Below, piece after piece: positions 53,030 through 61,201 of a DNA stretch of 64,000 nt. Positions within the stretch are counted from its first letter, which is position 1. Each line of letters begins with the position of its first letter. Source of the DNA: Dyadobacter sp. SG02 (GTDB lineage: Bacteria > Bacteroidota > Bacteroidia > Cytophagales > Spirosomataceae); NCBI RefSeq assembly GCF_900109045.1, contig NZ_FNYL01000003.1, forward strand, positions 124,001 to 188,000, written 5' to 3'. The notes under the pieces were generated by a model. The model was not told where the DNA came from. It searched no databases and saw only the letters and a program-made list of their open reading frames with translations. The position numbers and the translations under genes were made by a program.

Positions 53030-53968
53030 CTATTCCTTCCCAAAAAATTTCTGCTTAGGACTACGCTTCTCCGCATATTCCTTCACCGCTTCCGCCGCTT
53101 CGATCGGCAGATCGGATTCGAGAATGGAGGCGCCGTCTTTGGCAATGGCCAGGTAAGCTGCTTTGCGCTCTTCGGCGGTTTTCAGTTTGTCGTAGGACGA
53201 CGCGGCCGAGATCATGCACATCGTGCCTTTCTTGTTCAATAATGCATATAATTCCTTATTCTCGGGCTTCACGTGCGGGCCTATGTAGGCGATCATTTGC
53301 GTGAACGGCACGCCGGCTTTTTCGTAATCCTCGTATTCCTTCATATTCCGCACAAATGCCGAGAATGTGTGGTTTCTGTTTTGGGTTAAATAATACTGCA
53401 TTTCGGCGGCGCTGTGGACGGTGAGCATCACGAATGCGTCGGCTTTGTGCTTTTTGATCAATGCGGCGGTCATGGCGAGCGGAACATCCTTGTGGTCGAG
53501 GTTGAGGACTGTTTTGCCGCGCGCCCATTCGATCACTTCCGAAAGCGTCGGGATAGGGAAGTTGGTAACATGGCCCTCGGCGTCTTTGAGGCGGAATTTT
53601 TTGAGCTCTTCATAAGTATAATCGGATAACTTGCCCTTACCGGTCGTAGTGCGGTCGAGCGTGGCGTCGTGCATGAGCACCATCACGCTGTCTTTGGTCA
53701 GCCGCGGGTCGATTTCGAAAAATGCCGCGGTGTGTTTTAATGTATTTTCAAAAGTGGCAATCGAGTTTTCGGGAAAACCCTTCACCATTCCGCCCCGGTG
53801 TCCGGCGATCAGGATCGGGTCGTTTCCGGTGAACTGGAAATAGGCATGCAAATCCTTCGCAGTCCTGATTTTCAAGGTGTTGAGCTTGTCCTGAGCGTAG
53901 CTGTTCATGTGGCTGCCGATTGTCAGCAATGCAGCCGCTATCAATGGATTAAGGAATTTCTTTTTCAT
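53030..53968 (-). CDS. Glycerophosphodiester phosphodiesterase
   Basis: 312 residues with a signal peptide (LLTIGSHMNSYAQ, to about residue 26). GDPD motifs: AGHRGGMVKGFPENS (near residue 57, His, Arg and Glu), FFEIDPRLTKD, and VLMHDATLDRTTTG (near residue 96, His and Asp). The enzyme cleaves glycerophosphodiesters to glycerol-3-phosphate and an alcohol in the periplasm. It is the last gene of a run with the histidine phosphatase and FGGY kinase (14-base gap). Its link to the sugar cluster is not clear. Confidence 0.9.
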   Translation of the reverse strand: MKKKFLNPLIAAALLTIGSHMNSYAQDKLNTLKIRTAKDLHAYFQFTGNDPILIAGHRGGMVKGFPENSIATFENTLKHTAAFFEIDPRLTKDSVMVLMHDATLDRTTTGKGKLSDYTYEELKKFRLKDAEGHVTNFPIPTLSEVIEWARGKTVLNLDHKDVPLAMTAALIKKHKADAFVMLTVHSAAEMQYYLTQNRNHTFSAFVRNMKEYEDYEKAGVPFTQMIAYIGPHVKPENKELYALLNKKGTMCMISAASSYDKLKTAEERKAAYLAIAKDGASILESDLPIEAAEAVKEYAEKRSPKQKFFGKE

Positions 53969-53982
53969 GATTATATCAAAAA

Positions 53983-54585
53983 TTAAGAGCGGCAGTTGAG
54001 TTTTAAAAGGCTGAATTCACCCTGTGCGTCCAGACTGAATAATGTTACCGAAGAGTTCTCCTGAACGATCTGCCGGTAGTTTTTGAGCGGCATACCGAGC
54101 TTCCAGGCCATGTAAAACCGGTTCACGGCATTGTGTGCCACTACGAGCACGGTCCCGTTGGCATGTTTTTGTAAAATATCATTAAAAAAATCATCGACCC
54201 GCGTCACAATCTCGACGGCCGTCTCGCCCGTGCCGCCCGCGCGTGCATAGTCGGGCTCCTGCGCCCACGCGTCCCAGAGCGCGGGATTTTCGGCGATGAA
54301 TTCGGCCCGCGTTTTTCCTTCCCATGCGCCGAATGAGGCTTCAATCAGCCGCTGATCGACGATAATGTCGGGGTAATTGCCCGAGGCAATGGTCGCCGTG
54401 TGGTGCGCGCGTTGGAGCGGCGAGGTGTACACCGCGTCGAATGGAATGTCTTTGAGCAATGTGGCGGCCAAATGCGCCTGTTCGAGGCCCTTTTCGGTGA
54501 GCCCGATGTCCGTGGCTCCGCAGTAGCGGTTACCGTCGGCGTTCCAGAATGTTTCTCCGTGGCGGAGCAGATAAACGTGAAGCAT
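53983..54585 (-). CDS. Histidine phosphatase family protein
   Basis: 200 residues from the ATG at 54585 (MLHVYLLRHGETFWN), two bases after the kinase stop; a TTG at 54591 is possible. The RHGE motif (near residues 8-11) carries the phospho-accepting His; the second His is in VLVVAHNAVNRF (near residue 145). Typical alpha-ribazole or phosphoglycerate mutase-like fold. It follows an FGGY kinase and probably dephosphorylates a sugar or other phosphate ester; substrate unknown. Confidence 0.88.
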   Translation of the reverse strand: MLHVYLLRHGETFWNADGNRYCGATDIGLTEKGLEQAHLAATLLKDIPFDAVYTSPLQRAHHTATIASGNYPDIIVDQRLIEASFGAWEGKTRAEFIAENPALWDAWAQEPDYARAGGTGETAVEIVTRVDDFFNDILQKHANGTVLVVAHNAVNRFYMAWKLGMPLKNYRQIVQENSSVTLFSLDAQGEFSLLKLNCRS

Positions 54586-54587
54586 CG

Positions 54588-56045
54588 TCAATGGGTTATG
54601 GGCACGGGCCCTTCTATGAAACCTTTTTCGGTTAAAGTTTGGATAAAATTCCGGTATTGCTGTGTATATGCTTCTACCAATGCCGGTTCGGGGATGATCG
54701 TTTTTTCAATGCGCGTCATCGCCCGGGCAGCTTCCGTGAGCGTTTCGAAATGCGAACCCGCCGCAGCCACGATCGCGGCACCGGCGGCGCCGGTCACATT
54801 GCCACATTTGTGTACCGGGCGGTTGAGGACATTGGCACGGATAGCCAGCCATACGTCGCTGTTGCTGCCGCCCCCGGCCGTAAATACGGCATTCACATGC
54901 TCGCCGGATAAGCTTTCGATCATTTCGTAAGCATAGCGCTCCACGAATGCGACACCCTCCATATTCGCGGTAAATGTCGCCGCGCGACTGGCATTTTCGG
55001 GGGAAAAACCCCGTGCTTGCGGTGCGATGAAGGGAAAACGCTCTCCTTGTTGCAGTAACGGATAGGCGATGAGGCCGGTCGGTATCAGGTCGGCGGCGGC
55101 GTTGGTTAATGCGGTAAGGTCGTCGGCGAAACCGGCTGAAACCCAATCGGCGCCGATATTCCCCGCCCCGCCGGGCATCCAGTAACCTTCGGGGTGGCGG
55201 TGGCTGTAAAGGCGGCCCTCCGGGTCGCGTACTTCCTGCACGGTCACACCCTTCACGACGAGCGTGGTGCCGATAGTGGTATTCCAATCTCCGGGCTGCA
55301 CGGCGCCGGACGCCACTTGCGAGGCACAACCGTCGGTCATGCCTGCTATGACGTGAATCCGGCCCAAGCCAAGGCTTTCGCTTAGTTCCGGAAGCAACTG
55401 CCCGATTTTCGTGCCCGACGGGACGACTTTTTGCTGCCATTCTTTATGCAGGGGCAAATGTTCCGTCAGCCACGACGGCCATTCTCCCTTGCTCACATCA
55501 AAGCCCGATTTCAATGCATTGGTATAATCGGTCACGGAATAGTTGCCGCAGAGTTTCCCTATGATGAAATCCGTGGCGTGGATCCAGGTGTGGATATGCG
55601 CTGCTTTTTCCGGGAAATGGTTGGAATACCAAACCATTTTAGACAAACCGCTGGATGCATTGAAACCGCTATAACCTTCCGGGTGGACACGTTCGGCTAT
55701 TTCCCGGCAATGCTTTCCCTCTGCCGCAGGGCGGGTATCGGAATACATCAGGGCATCGTGCAACGGCTCGTTGCTGGCATCCAGCGGAATAACGGTACCG
55801 GAAGTAGAAGTGACCGATACCGCTTTGATATCCATCAAATCAATCTCTTCGCGAACAGAAACCAGCAGGTTTTGTAAACAGGCGAATGCCGATTCCCACC
55901 ACAATGCCGGCGATTGCTCCTCTCGCGAACGCGATGTGAGCGGGAAGACCTGCTCGCTACTCCCCACTGTGCGGCCCGTCTCATCGAGCAGCACCACACG
56001 CACCCCCTGCGTTCCGACGTCGATTCCTATGAAATATGAATGCAT
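54588..56045 (-). CDS. FGGY-family carbohydrate kinase (first of two)
   Basis: 485 residues, the family size. FGGY N-domain starts IGIDVGTQGVRVVLLDE (residues 6-22); SVTSTSGTVIPLD near residue 80; catalytic Asp likely in GMTDGC near residue 235; C-domain with TIGTTLVVKG and AGGGSNSDVW. It phosphorylates a sugar or polyol; closest visual match is the ribulokinase/xylulokinase branch. Its 5' side faces a hexamer repeat and the 54-bp array. A phosphatase gene is two bases downstream, a curious kinase-phosphatase pair. Confidence 0.88.
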   Translation of the reverse strand: MHSYFIGIDVGTQGVRVVLLDETGRTVGSSEQVFPLTSRSREEQSPALWWESAFACLQNLLVSVREEIDLMDIKAVSVTSTSGTVIPLDASNEPLHDALMYSDTRPAAEGKHCREIAERVHPEGYSGFNASSGLSKMVWYSNHFPEKAAHIHTWIHATDFIIGKLCGNYSVTDYTNALKSGFDVSKGEWPSWLTEHLPLHKEWQQKVVPSGTKIGQLLPELSESLGLGRIHVIAGMTDGCASQVASGAVQPGDWNTTIGTTLVVKGVTVQEVRDPEGRLYSHRHPEGYWMPGGAGNIGADWVSAGFADDLTALTNAAADLIPTGLIAYPLLQQGERFPFIAPQARGFSPENASRAATFTANMEGVAFVERYAYEMIESLSGEHVNAVFTAGGGSNSDVWLAIRANVLNRPVHKCGNVTGAAGAAIVAAAGSHFETLTEAARAMTRIEKTIIPEPALVEAYTQQYRNFIQTLTEKGFIEGPVPITH

Positions 56046-56107
56046 TTAATGTTAATCTTGGATTTAAATAAACAATGATTTGATCTGTCGATATTACCCC
56101 GTGCCGC

Positions 56108-56197
56108 ATCAACGTCAACCTCAACGTCAACGTCAACGTCAACATCAACCTCAACGTCAACGTCAACATCAACATCAACATCCACATCCACATCTAC
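56108..56197 (+). repeat. Hexamer tandem repeat NTCAAC, 15 units
   Basis: Fifteen 6-bp units (GTCAAC, ATCAAC, CTCAAC, ending ATCCAC, ATCTAC) start 62 bases before the kinase ATG on its upstream side. Copy-number change would alter spacing to upstream elements. Confidence 0.85.
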
Positions 56198-56885
56198 AAA
56201 TGTTACGGTGCGCTGCACCTTGACGTCGGGGATGTTTGTCGGTTCCTTGTTTCTCGCTATTCATAATGGTACCGGGTGCAGAGCACCCAAATATTTGTAG
56301 ATAAAAATGTATTAATAACGAAATTCAAGGTGCAACGCACCGCAAGATTTGTAAATAGAAATGTGTCAATAACGAAATTCAAGGTGCAGAGCACCGCAAG
56401 ATTTGTAGTGGCACCGCAAGATTTGTAAATAGAAATGTGTCAATAACGAAATTCAAGGTGCAGAGCACCGCAAGATTTGTAGTAACACCGCAAGATTTGT
56501 AGATAAAAATGTATCAATAACGAATTTCAAGGTGCAGCGCACCGCAAGATTTGTAGTAGATAAAAATGTATCAATAACGAATTTCAAAGGTGCAGCGCAC
56601 CGCAAGATTTGTAGATAGAAATGTATCATAACGAATTTCAAGGTGCAGCACACCGCAAGATTTGTAGATAAAAATGTATCAATAACGAATTTCAAAGGTG
56701 CAGCGCACCGCGAGATTTGTAGATAAAATGTATCAATAACGAATTTCAAAGGTGCAGCGCACAGCAAGATTTGTAGCACCGCAGGATTTGTAAATAAAAA
56801 TGTATCAATAACGAATTTCAAGGTGCAGCGCACCGCAAGATTTGTAGCACCGCAAGATTTGTAGCACCGCAAGATTTGTGGATTT
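56191..56885 (+). repeat. 54-bp array around GGTGCAGCGCACC with truncated units
   Basis: It opens with an inverted copy (GGTGCGCTGCACC near 56207-56219), then direct units from about 56272. Typical unit: GCAGCGCACCGCAAGATTTG, then TAGATAAAAATGTATCAATA and ACGAATTTCAAGGT. Many units are shortened to about 18 bp (CACCGCAAGATTTGTAG), repeated up to three times at the right end. Related to the 51-bp array at 52643. Confidence 0.88.
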
Positions 56886-56914
56886 GCGGGGTTTAGGTTT
56901 ATGAAATGTCATGT

Positions 56915-58360
56915 TTAATTCAATGTTTTAAATGTTTCCCGGCTGCGTTTCCATTCGTTGTACCATTCTGCACAATTCGGGTCGCCATTGGGTTTTATAA
57001 TCTCCAATGTTTCCGGCGCATGGTTCGGAATGCCTAATGCATTGTTGCAAATAACCACCCCGCCCGAGACGGATGCCTGGCGGTAATTGGTCCGGATCAT
57101 GACCTTTTTACCTAACAAATTGGCGATAAACTGCCGCAACAGACCGCTTTGCACGCCGCCGCCGCACATCCACACGTAGTCCTGTTCGTGCCGCGTTACT
57201 TCGCGGAGCACATTGTAGTTTTCGGAAATACTGCATGCAATGTCCCAGAGCGTTGCCCATACGAAATGCGCCCGGCTGAGCTGGTGTGAAACCGGTGTAT
57301 TGAAAATGAACCCACCGCGGATCAGCGGCGATTTTTCGCCCGCGAGCAGGGAGCCCAGCGCACCCACGCAATGTGTATCGCGAATGCGCCCTACCTCGGT
57401 TTCGATCAGTTCGTAGGGTTCATTGGGATAAAAAATTTCTTTCAGGCGCTGGTAATTCAGCCCGGTGACGCCCGCGTTGGCTTCGACGAGGAAATTCGCA
57501 TGGTCGGTATGACGGTTGGTCCAGGTGCGTTCCTGAGCGTCGGTGATGTAGTGGTTGGCTATTTTAATGATCGGTGTGGTGGTTCCGGAAACGATCACAA
57601 TGTCTTCGACAGATGGCTCGATGCTCATGATCGCCAGTTGGGTGTCGGAGCCACCGACAACCACGTTGGCGGTTTTCGAAATGCCGAGTTCGGCGGCTAC
57701 TTCCCCTAGTATTTTGCCTAAAATAGCGCCTGAGCTCACCAGCGGAGGCAGGAGCGACGTATCGAGTTGGTATTTTTCACAAAGTTTTTCCGACCATTCA
57801 CCCTTGTCAACATCATAAAGCAATGTTTCCGAAGCTTGTGAATGCTCGTAGCCCCGTGTTCCGCTGAACATATATTGCGCCCAGTCGCTGATGCTCAGAA
57901 ATGTCGAAACCTGCTGCCAGAGCTCTGGGCGTCGGTTGCGCACGCCGACGAGTTTCAATGCGGAAAAAAGCGAGGTAGGATACCGGCCGGTGAGCAGGTA
58001 AATCTCGTGCTTGTCGGGCGTAATATCCTCCCATTCGCGGCCGCGGTGGTCGATATTGGGCATGCCGATGAGCGAACGACCGGTGTTGTCGAGCGCTACG
58101 ATGCCTTCGCGCTGGCTGGTGGCGGTGATGGCTGTGATGGTTACAGCGCCCGCTTGCACCAATGCGGTTTTAGCGAGACTTTTTATTTGCTCCCAAAGTG
58201 CGGCGGGGTCGAAGAAAATGGATTCGGGATAATGTTCGTCTTTCTGGTAGCACATATCGCCACTTGCCACGCCGAGGATCGCGCCGGTGGTATCGGCAAT
58301 CGCGACGCGCACGTTGCCTGTACCGATGTCGGCCACGAGGTAAGCCTGTTTCAAGGTCAT
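56915..58360 (-). CDS. FGGY-family carbohydrate kinase (second; YoaC/AI-2-kinase-like)
   Basis: 481 residues. N-domain start VADIGTGNVRVAIADT (residues 9-24); TATSQREGIVALD near residue 80; catalytic Asp likely in GGSDTQLAI near 240; C-domain VSGTTTPIIK and CGGGVQSGLL. It resembles the YoaC/LsrK branch more than the first kinase (visual judgement). It follows the hydroxyacid dehydrogenase gene by 10 bases. The pairing of a YoaC-like kinase, a YoaD-like dehydrogenase and a polyol-type transporter recalls Bacillus yoaBCD (from memory). Substrate likely a sugar acid, polyol or related C4-C5 compound (inference). Confidence 0.86.
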   Translation of the reverse strand: MTLKQAYLVADIGTGNVRVAIADTTGAILGVASGDMCYQKDEHYPESIFFDPAALWEQIKSLAKTALVQAGAVTITAITATSQREGIVALDNTGRSLIGMPNIDHRGREWEDITPDKHEIYLLTGRYPTSLFSALKLVGVRNRRPELWQQVSTFLSISDWAQYMFSGTRGYEHSQASETLLYDVDKGEWSEKLCEKYQLDTSLLPPLVSSGAILGKILGEVAAELGISKTANVVVGGSDTQLAIMSIEPSVEDIVIVSGTTTPIIKIANHYITDAQERTWTNRHTDHANFLVEANAGVTGLNYQRLKEIFYPNEPYELIETEVGRIRDTHCVGALGSLLAGEKSPLIRGGFIFNTPVSHQLSRAHFVWATLWDIACSISENYNVLREVTRHEQDYVWMCGGGVQSGLLRQFIANLLGKKVMIRTNYRQASVSGGVVICNNALGIPNHAPETLEIIKPNGDPNCAEWYNEWKRSRETFKTLN

Positions 58361-58370
58361 TGTTTTTGAG

Positions 58371-59375
58371 TTAATGGGTTTTGGCAGACAATACTTCGCG
58401 GTTTACCAACTGGCGGATGTTACGATTGCCTTCCACATAAAAGACTCGCAAGGCCTTGTTCATAATGTCGGCGTGGTGATCTTCCACTTCAAACGTCGCC
58501 CCGGCAATGTGCGGCGTGGCGAGTACATTGCGGTGGTGGATGAGCCTGTAATCCAGTTCGTCAGGTGGTTCGTGGTCGAAAACATCGAGAATCGCGCCGC
58601 GGATTGTATTGCTTTCGATCGCCGAAAGTAATGCCTCGCGTTTCACAACCACTGCACGCGCTGTATTCACGAAAATCGCACCCTTTTTCATTAACCCGAT
58701 CAGCTCTTCTCCAATCATGCCTTCGGTTTCCTCATTCACGGGCAAATGGATCGATACCACGTCGCTGAGGCGGAAAACATCTTCCAGGCTGACCTTTTTG
58801 TAATCGGGATTGTCGGAAGTGTAAAACGGGTCATAATACAGAATTTCGGCCGGGAAATGCTTCACCAGGTTCGCGATAGTCTGCCCCACTGCTCCAAAAC
58901 CGACCATTCCGATCGTTTTCCCGGCGATTTCATTCCCTTTAAACTGCAAATAGGAAGTGTGCGCTCCGGCCTCCCAATGCTCGCCTTCCAGCCAGGCAAT
59001 GCCTTCGAGCGTATTGCGCAGGAGGTTGATGAGGTTAGCGATAAACATTTCCGCCACCGCCTGCGCATTACGCGCGGGGGTGTTGAAAACCGGGATGCCT
59101 TTGGCCGTGGCGGTTGCGATGGCCACATTGGAGGGTGTCCCGCGGCACACGCCGATAAACTGCAAATCCGGGAACGCCCCGATTACCTCCGAAGTAACAT
59201 GGTCGTGCTCGGTAATGAGCGCGTCGGCCCCGGTTTCAGTCAGCAATGCAATGAGCTCGACCTCGTTGTAAGCGCGCTCCTGTAATTTCCATGGCTTATA
59301 GATGATCTCTCCGAATTGTTCTTTTAACGCCTGCTGCGCCTTGTCGTGGTAGGGGGCGGTGATTAGGATTTTCAT
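58371..59375 (-). CDS. D-isomer-specific 2-hydroxyacid dehydrogenase
   Basis: 334 residues. NAD-binding motif GKTIGMVGFGAVGQTIAN (near residue 153); Arg in NTARAVVVKREAL (near 234); Glu in FDHEPPDELD (near 263); His in ATPHIAGAT (near 286), the catalytic set of the SerA/PdxB/YoaD group. It oxidises a 2-hydroxy acid or a phosphorylated one, or reduces the oxo acid, in the cytoplasm. It is encoded directly before the second FGGY kinase. Between it and the upstream transporter gene lies a 250-base decamer array. Substrate unknown. Confidence 0.9.
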   Translation of the reverse strand: MKILITAPYHDKAQQALKEQFGEIIYKPWKLQERAYNEVELIALLTETGADALITEHDHVTSEVIGAFPDLQFIGVCRGTPSNVAIATATAKGIPVFNTPARNAQAVAEMFIANLINLLRNTLEGIAWLEGEHWEAGAHTSYLQFKGNEIAGKTIGMVGFGAVGQTIANLVKHFPAEILYYDPFYTSDNPDYKKVSLEDVFRLSDVVSIHLPVNEETEGMIGEELIGLMKKGAIFVNTARAVVVKREALLSAIESNTIRGAILDVFDHEPPDELDYRLIHHRNVLATPHIAGATFEVEDHHADIMNKALRVFYVEGNRNIRQLVNREVLSAKTH

Positions 59376-59407
59376 ATTGGGTGTCGATAAGATTCTTTAA
59401 CGTAATA

Positions 59408-59655
59408 TGATGTCAGGTTTTTGTCAGGGGTGGTCATTTGTGGTCATTTGTGGTCATTTGTGGTCAGGTGTGGTTGGGTGTGGTCATGTGTGGTCATGTG
59501 TGGTCAGGTATTGTCATTTGTTGTCATGTTTTTTCAAGAATAGTCAGGTATAGACCGTGAATTATGGAGAGAATCTGGCAACACCTGGCCACACCTGACA
59601 ACACCTGACAACACCTGACAACACCTGACTATTCTTGACCACTCCTGACCATTTC
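59408..59655 (-). repeat. Long decamer array with inverted arms after the MFS gene
   Basis: About 15 decamers on the left (TGGTCATTTG three times, TGGTCATGTG, TGGTCAGGTG, TTGTCATTTG; 59411-59560) face an inverted set on the right (ACACCTGACA repeated, CACTCCTGAC; 59574-59655). The right arm reaches into the last codons of the MFS gene. The period is exactly 10 bases. The arms could pair as a long imperfect hairpin in RNA. Confidence 0.85.
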
Positions 59656-60885
59656 TACCTCGATGGAACTAGCCTGCGACAACGTAATAAACCGCGTGAG
59701 CACCGCGCTGACGAAGTACAGAATCGCCAGCGTCCAGGCGACGCCTTCGCTGCCGATGGAGCCGATGAAGAGCCCTACGATGGCCGGGCCGATGAATACC
59801 GGGAGGCCTGCGCCGAGGTTCAGGATGGCCATGGCTGCACCCTTTTCTTCTTTTACCAGGGAAGGTACCAATGCTGATAACGGTACGTATCCGGCGAGTA
59901 GTCCGCCCCAGAGAATGCCGGGGATGAGGATCAGCCAGAAGTTGCCATCGAAAAGCGCCGGAGAATAGTAGAATAGCAGGGTGCTCACGCCGCAGCCGAA
60001 GCCGCCGAACCACATAATGGTGTTCTGCCAGCCCAGCCGGTCGCCGACGAAGCCGAAAATGAGGTTGAATATAATGTTACTGGTAAAAATAGTACCCCAT
60101 ATCCACAGCCATTCCTGCGTAGAAAGCCCGTGCGCGGCCATGTAGGTGGGCATGAATACCGGGAATGCGAACTGGGCTGTAGTATTGATAATGCGGACAA
60201 TGCCGCCGATGAGTACTTTCGGTTCTTCGCGGATAATGGTGAAGCCTTTCAGCAGCTCCCTAGCCTTGCCGGCCGCTTCACCGGTGGAGTGGAATTTGTC
60301 TTTATTTAAAACCAATGCACAAAATGCCCCGATCGAAACCCAGAAAATAGAGCTCCATAATGTGTTCTGGTAACCAAGCCGCTCGATGGCCCAGCTCGAA
60401 TAGTAGGCGCCAAATACATTGAGACCACCTGTAAATACAAACCAGAACCACCCCACGGCACGCCCAAGCGCATTCTCCGGCGTGCGATAGGTAACCCACA
60501 CGAGGAACGAATACGCAAACAACGGGTACCCGAACCCTCTGACCGCATAAGTGAGCAGCATAATGGGGAAGTTCAGCGATTCCATACCCAATCCGACAAA
60601 ACCGATAGTCCCGATCACGTACAGCAGAATGCCCATCAGCATGGCCTTGCGGGGGCCATACCCTTCGGCCAGTACACCCGAAAACCACGACGAAATGGCG
60701 ATGGTAATGCCGTACACCGTGAAAAGCGATGCGGATTGCTGGATAGTCATGCCGCGGTCGAGGAGATAGGGGCTGAGCCAGCCTTGCTCCACGCCGTCGC
60801 CCATCATGAAGATCAGAATGCCCAGATAGCCCCAGGCGAGGTGCCGGGGTAATCCGATGCGGTCGAAAGGTGTCGTCGGTGTCAT
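59629..60885 (-). CDS. MFS transporter, RbtT/DalT/CsbX polyol type
   Basis: 418 residues with 12 predicted membrane helices. GDGVEQGWLSPYLLDRG (near residue 29) and YGITIAISSWFSGVLAE (near 53) match the RbtT/DalT/CsbX subfamily (from memory), whose members carry ribitol, D-arabinitol and similar compounds with protons. AVGWFWFVFTGGLNVFGAYY near residue 145 is also characteristic. It is divergent from the DeoR regulator and upstream of the dehydrogenase and kinases. The last residues MVRSGQE are encoded by decamer repeat units. Confidence 0.86.
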   Translation of the reverse strand: MTPTTPFDRIGLPRHLAWGYLGILIFMMGDGVEQGWLSPYLLDRGMTIQQSASLFTVYGITIAISSWFSGVLAEGYGPRKAMLMGILLYVIGTIGFVGLGMESLNFPIMLLTYAVRGFGYPLFAYSFLVWVTYRTPENALGRAVGWFWFVFTGGLNVFGAYYSSWAIERLGYQNTLWSSIFWVSIGAFCALVLNKDKFHSTGEAAGKARELLKGFTIIREEPKVLIGGIVRIINTTAQFAFPVFMPTYMAAHGLSTQEWLWIWGTIFTSNIIFNLIFGFVGDRLGWQNTIMWFGGFGCGVSTLLFYYSPALFDGNFWLILIPGILWGGLLAGYVPLSALVPSLVKEEKGAAMAILNLGAGLPVFIGPAIVGLFIGSIGSEGVAWTLAILYFVSAVLTRFITLSQASSIEVEMVRSGQE

Positions 60886-61201
60886 TGTTGGGTTGGTTTA
60901 GGAAAATGGTATAATCGACACAAAAAGCATGAAATATAGAAGCCGAATGCGGATGTAAACAAAATGAAATAAAATTATTTAAACAAAATTAAAGCATATT
61001 AAACTAAATGAAACATTTCGTGATGATTGTTAACAATATGATAATGCCTGCCCAGGGGTAGTAATTTGGGCACTTTTTCTCCTTTGTTTTGTATTATTTG
61101 TATTTAAAAAATAAATCTGGCGGTGTTGGGGCGAGGGAGTATGCGAGCGGGTTTCCGTGTTCGGGAAACTATGGTTATACTTGCTTTCAAAGTGTATCGA
61201 A
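60886..61201. promoter_or_regulatory. Divergent control region, MFS transporter / DeoR regulator
   Basis: 316 bases. Three direct repeats fit DeoR-type operators: TAAACAAAATGAAAT (60956-60970), TAAACAAAATTAAAG (60980-60994) and TAAACTAAATGAAAC (61000-61014). A perfect palindrome ATTGTTAACAAT lies at 61026-61037. The T/A-rich part near 61082-61110 (TTTGTATTATTTG) may hold the regulator promoter. Confidence 0.55.

Larger units (their letters stand above)
56046..56914. other. Gene-free region of 869 bases between the two kinases, filled by repeats
   Basis: Holds the TCAACN hexamer tract (56108-56197) and the 54-bp array (56191-56885). The minus-strand frames with runs of Val-Asp or RCTLKFV are products of repeat periodicity. 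The promoter of the first kinase should lie in 56046-56107, but I cannot place it. Confidence 0.6.

Noticed and set aside
52478..53076. Two minus-strand frames with repeats of RCTLLFVANQSSTNIA or similar
   Set aside because: They arise from the 51-bp array, whose unit is a multiple of three; no start signal, fold or partner genes.
55981..56218. Frames encoding long Val-Asp or Leu-Thr runs
   Set aside because: Translations of the NTCAAC hexamer tract.
56453..56872. Minus-strand frame with repeated RCTLKFVIDTFL
   Set aside because: Product of the 54-bp array; the periodic frame is not a gene.
56191..56885. CRISPR array
   Set aside because: Same reason: whole units repeat, with truncations, and no variable spacers.
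59408..59655. Insertion sequence remnant
   Set aside because: No transposase fragment, target duplication or terminal inverted repeat of IS form; the structure is a pure decamer array.
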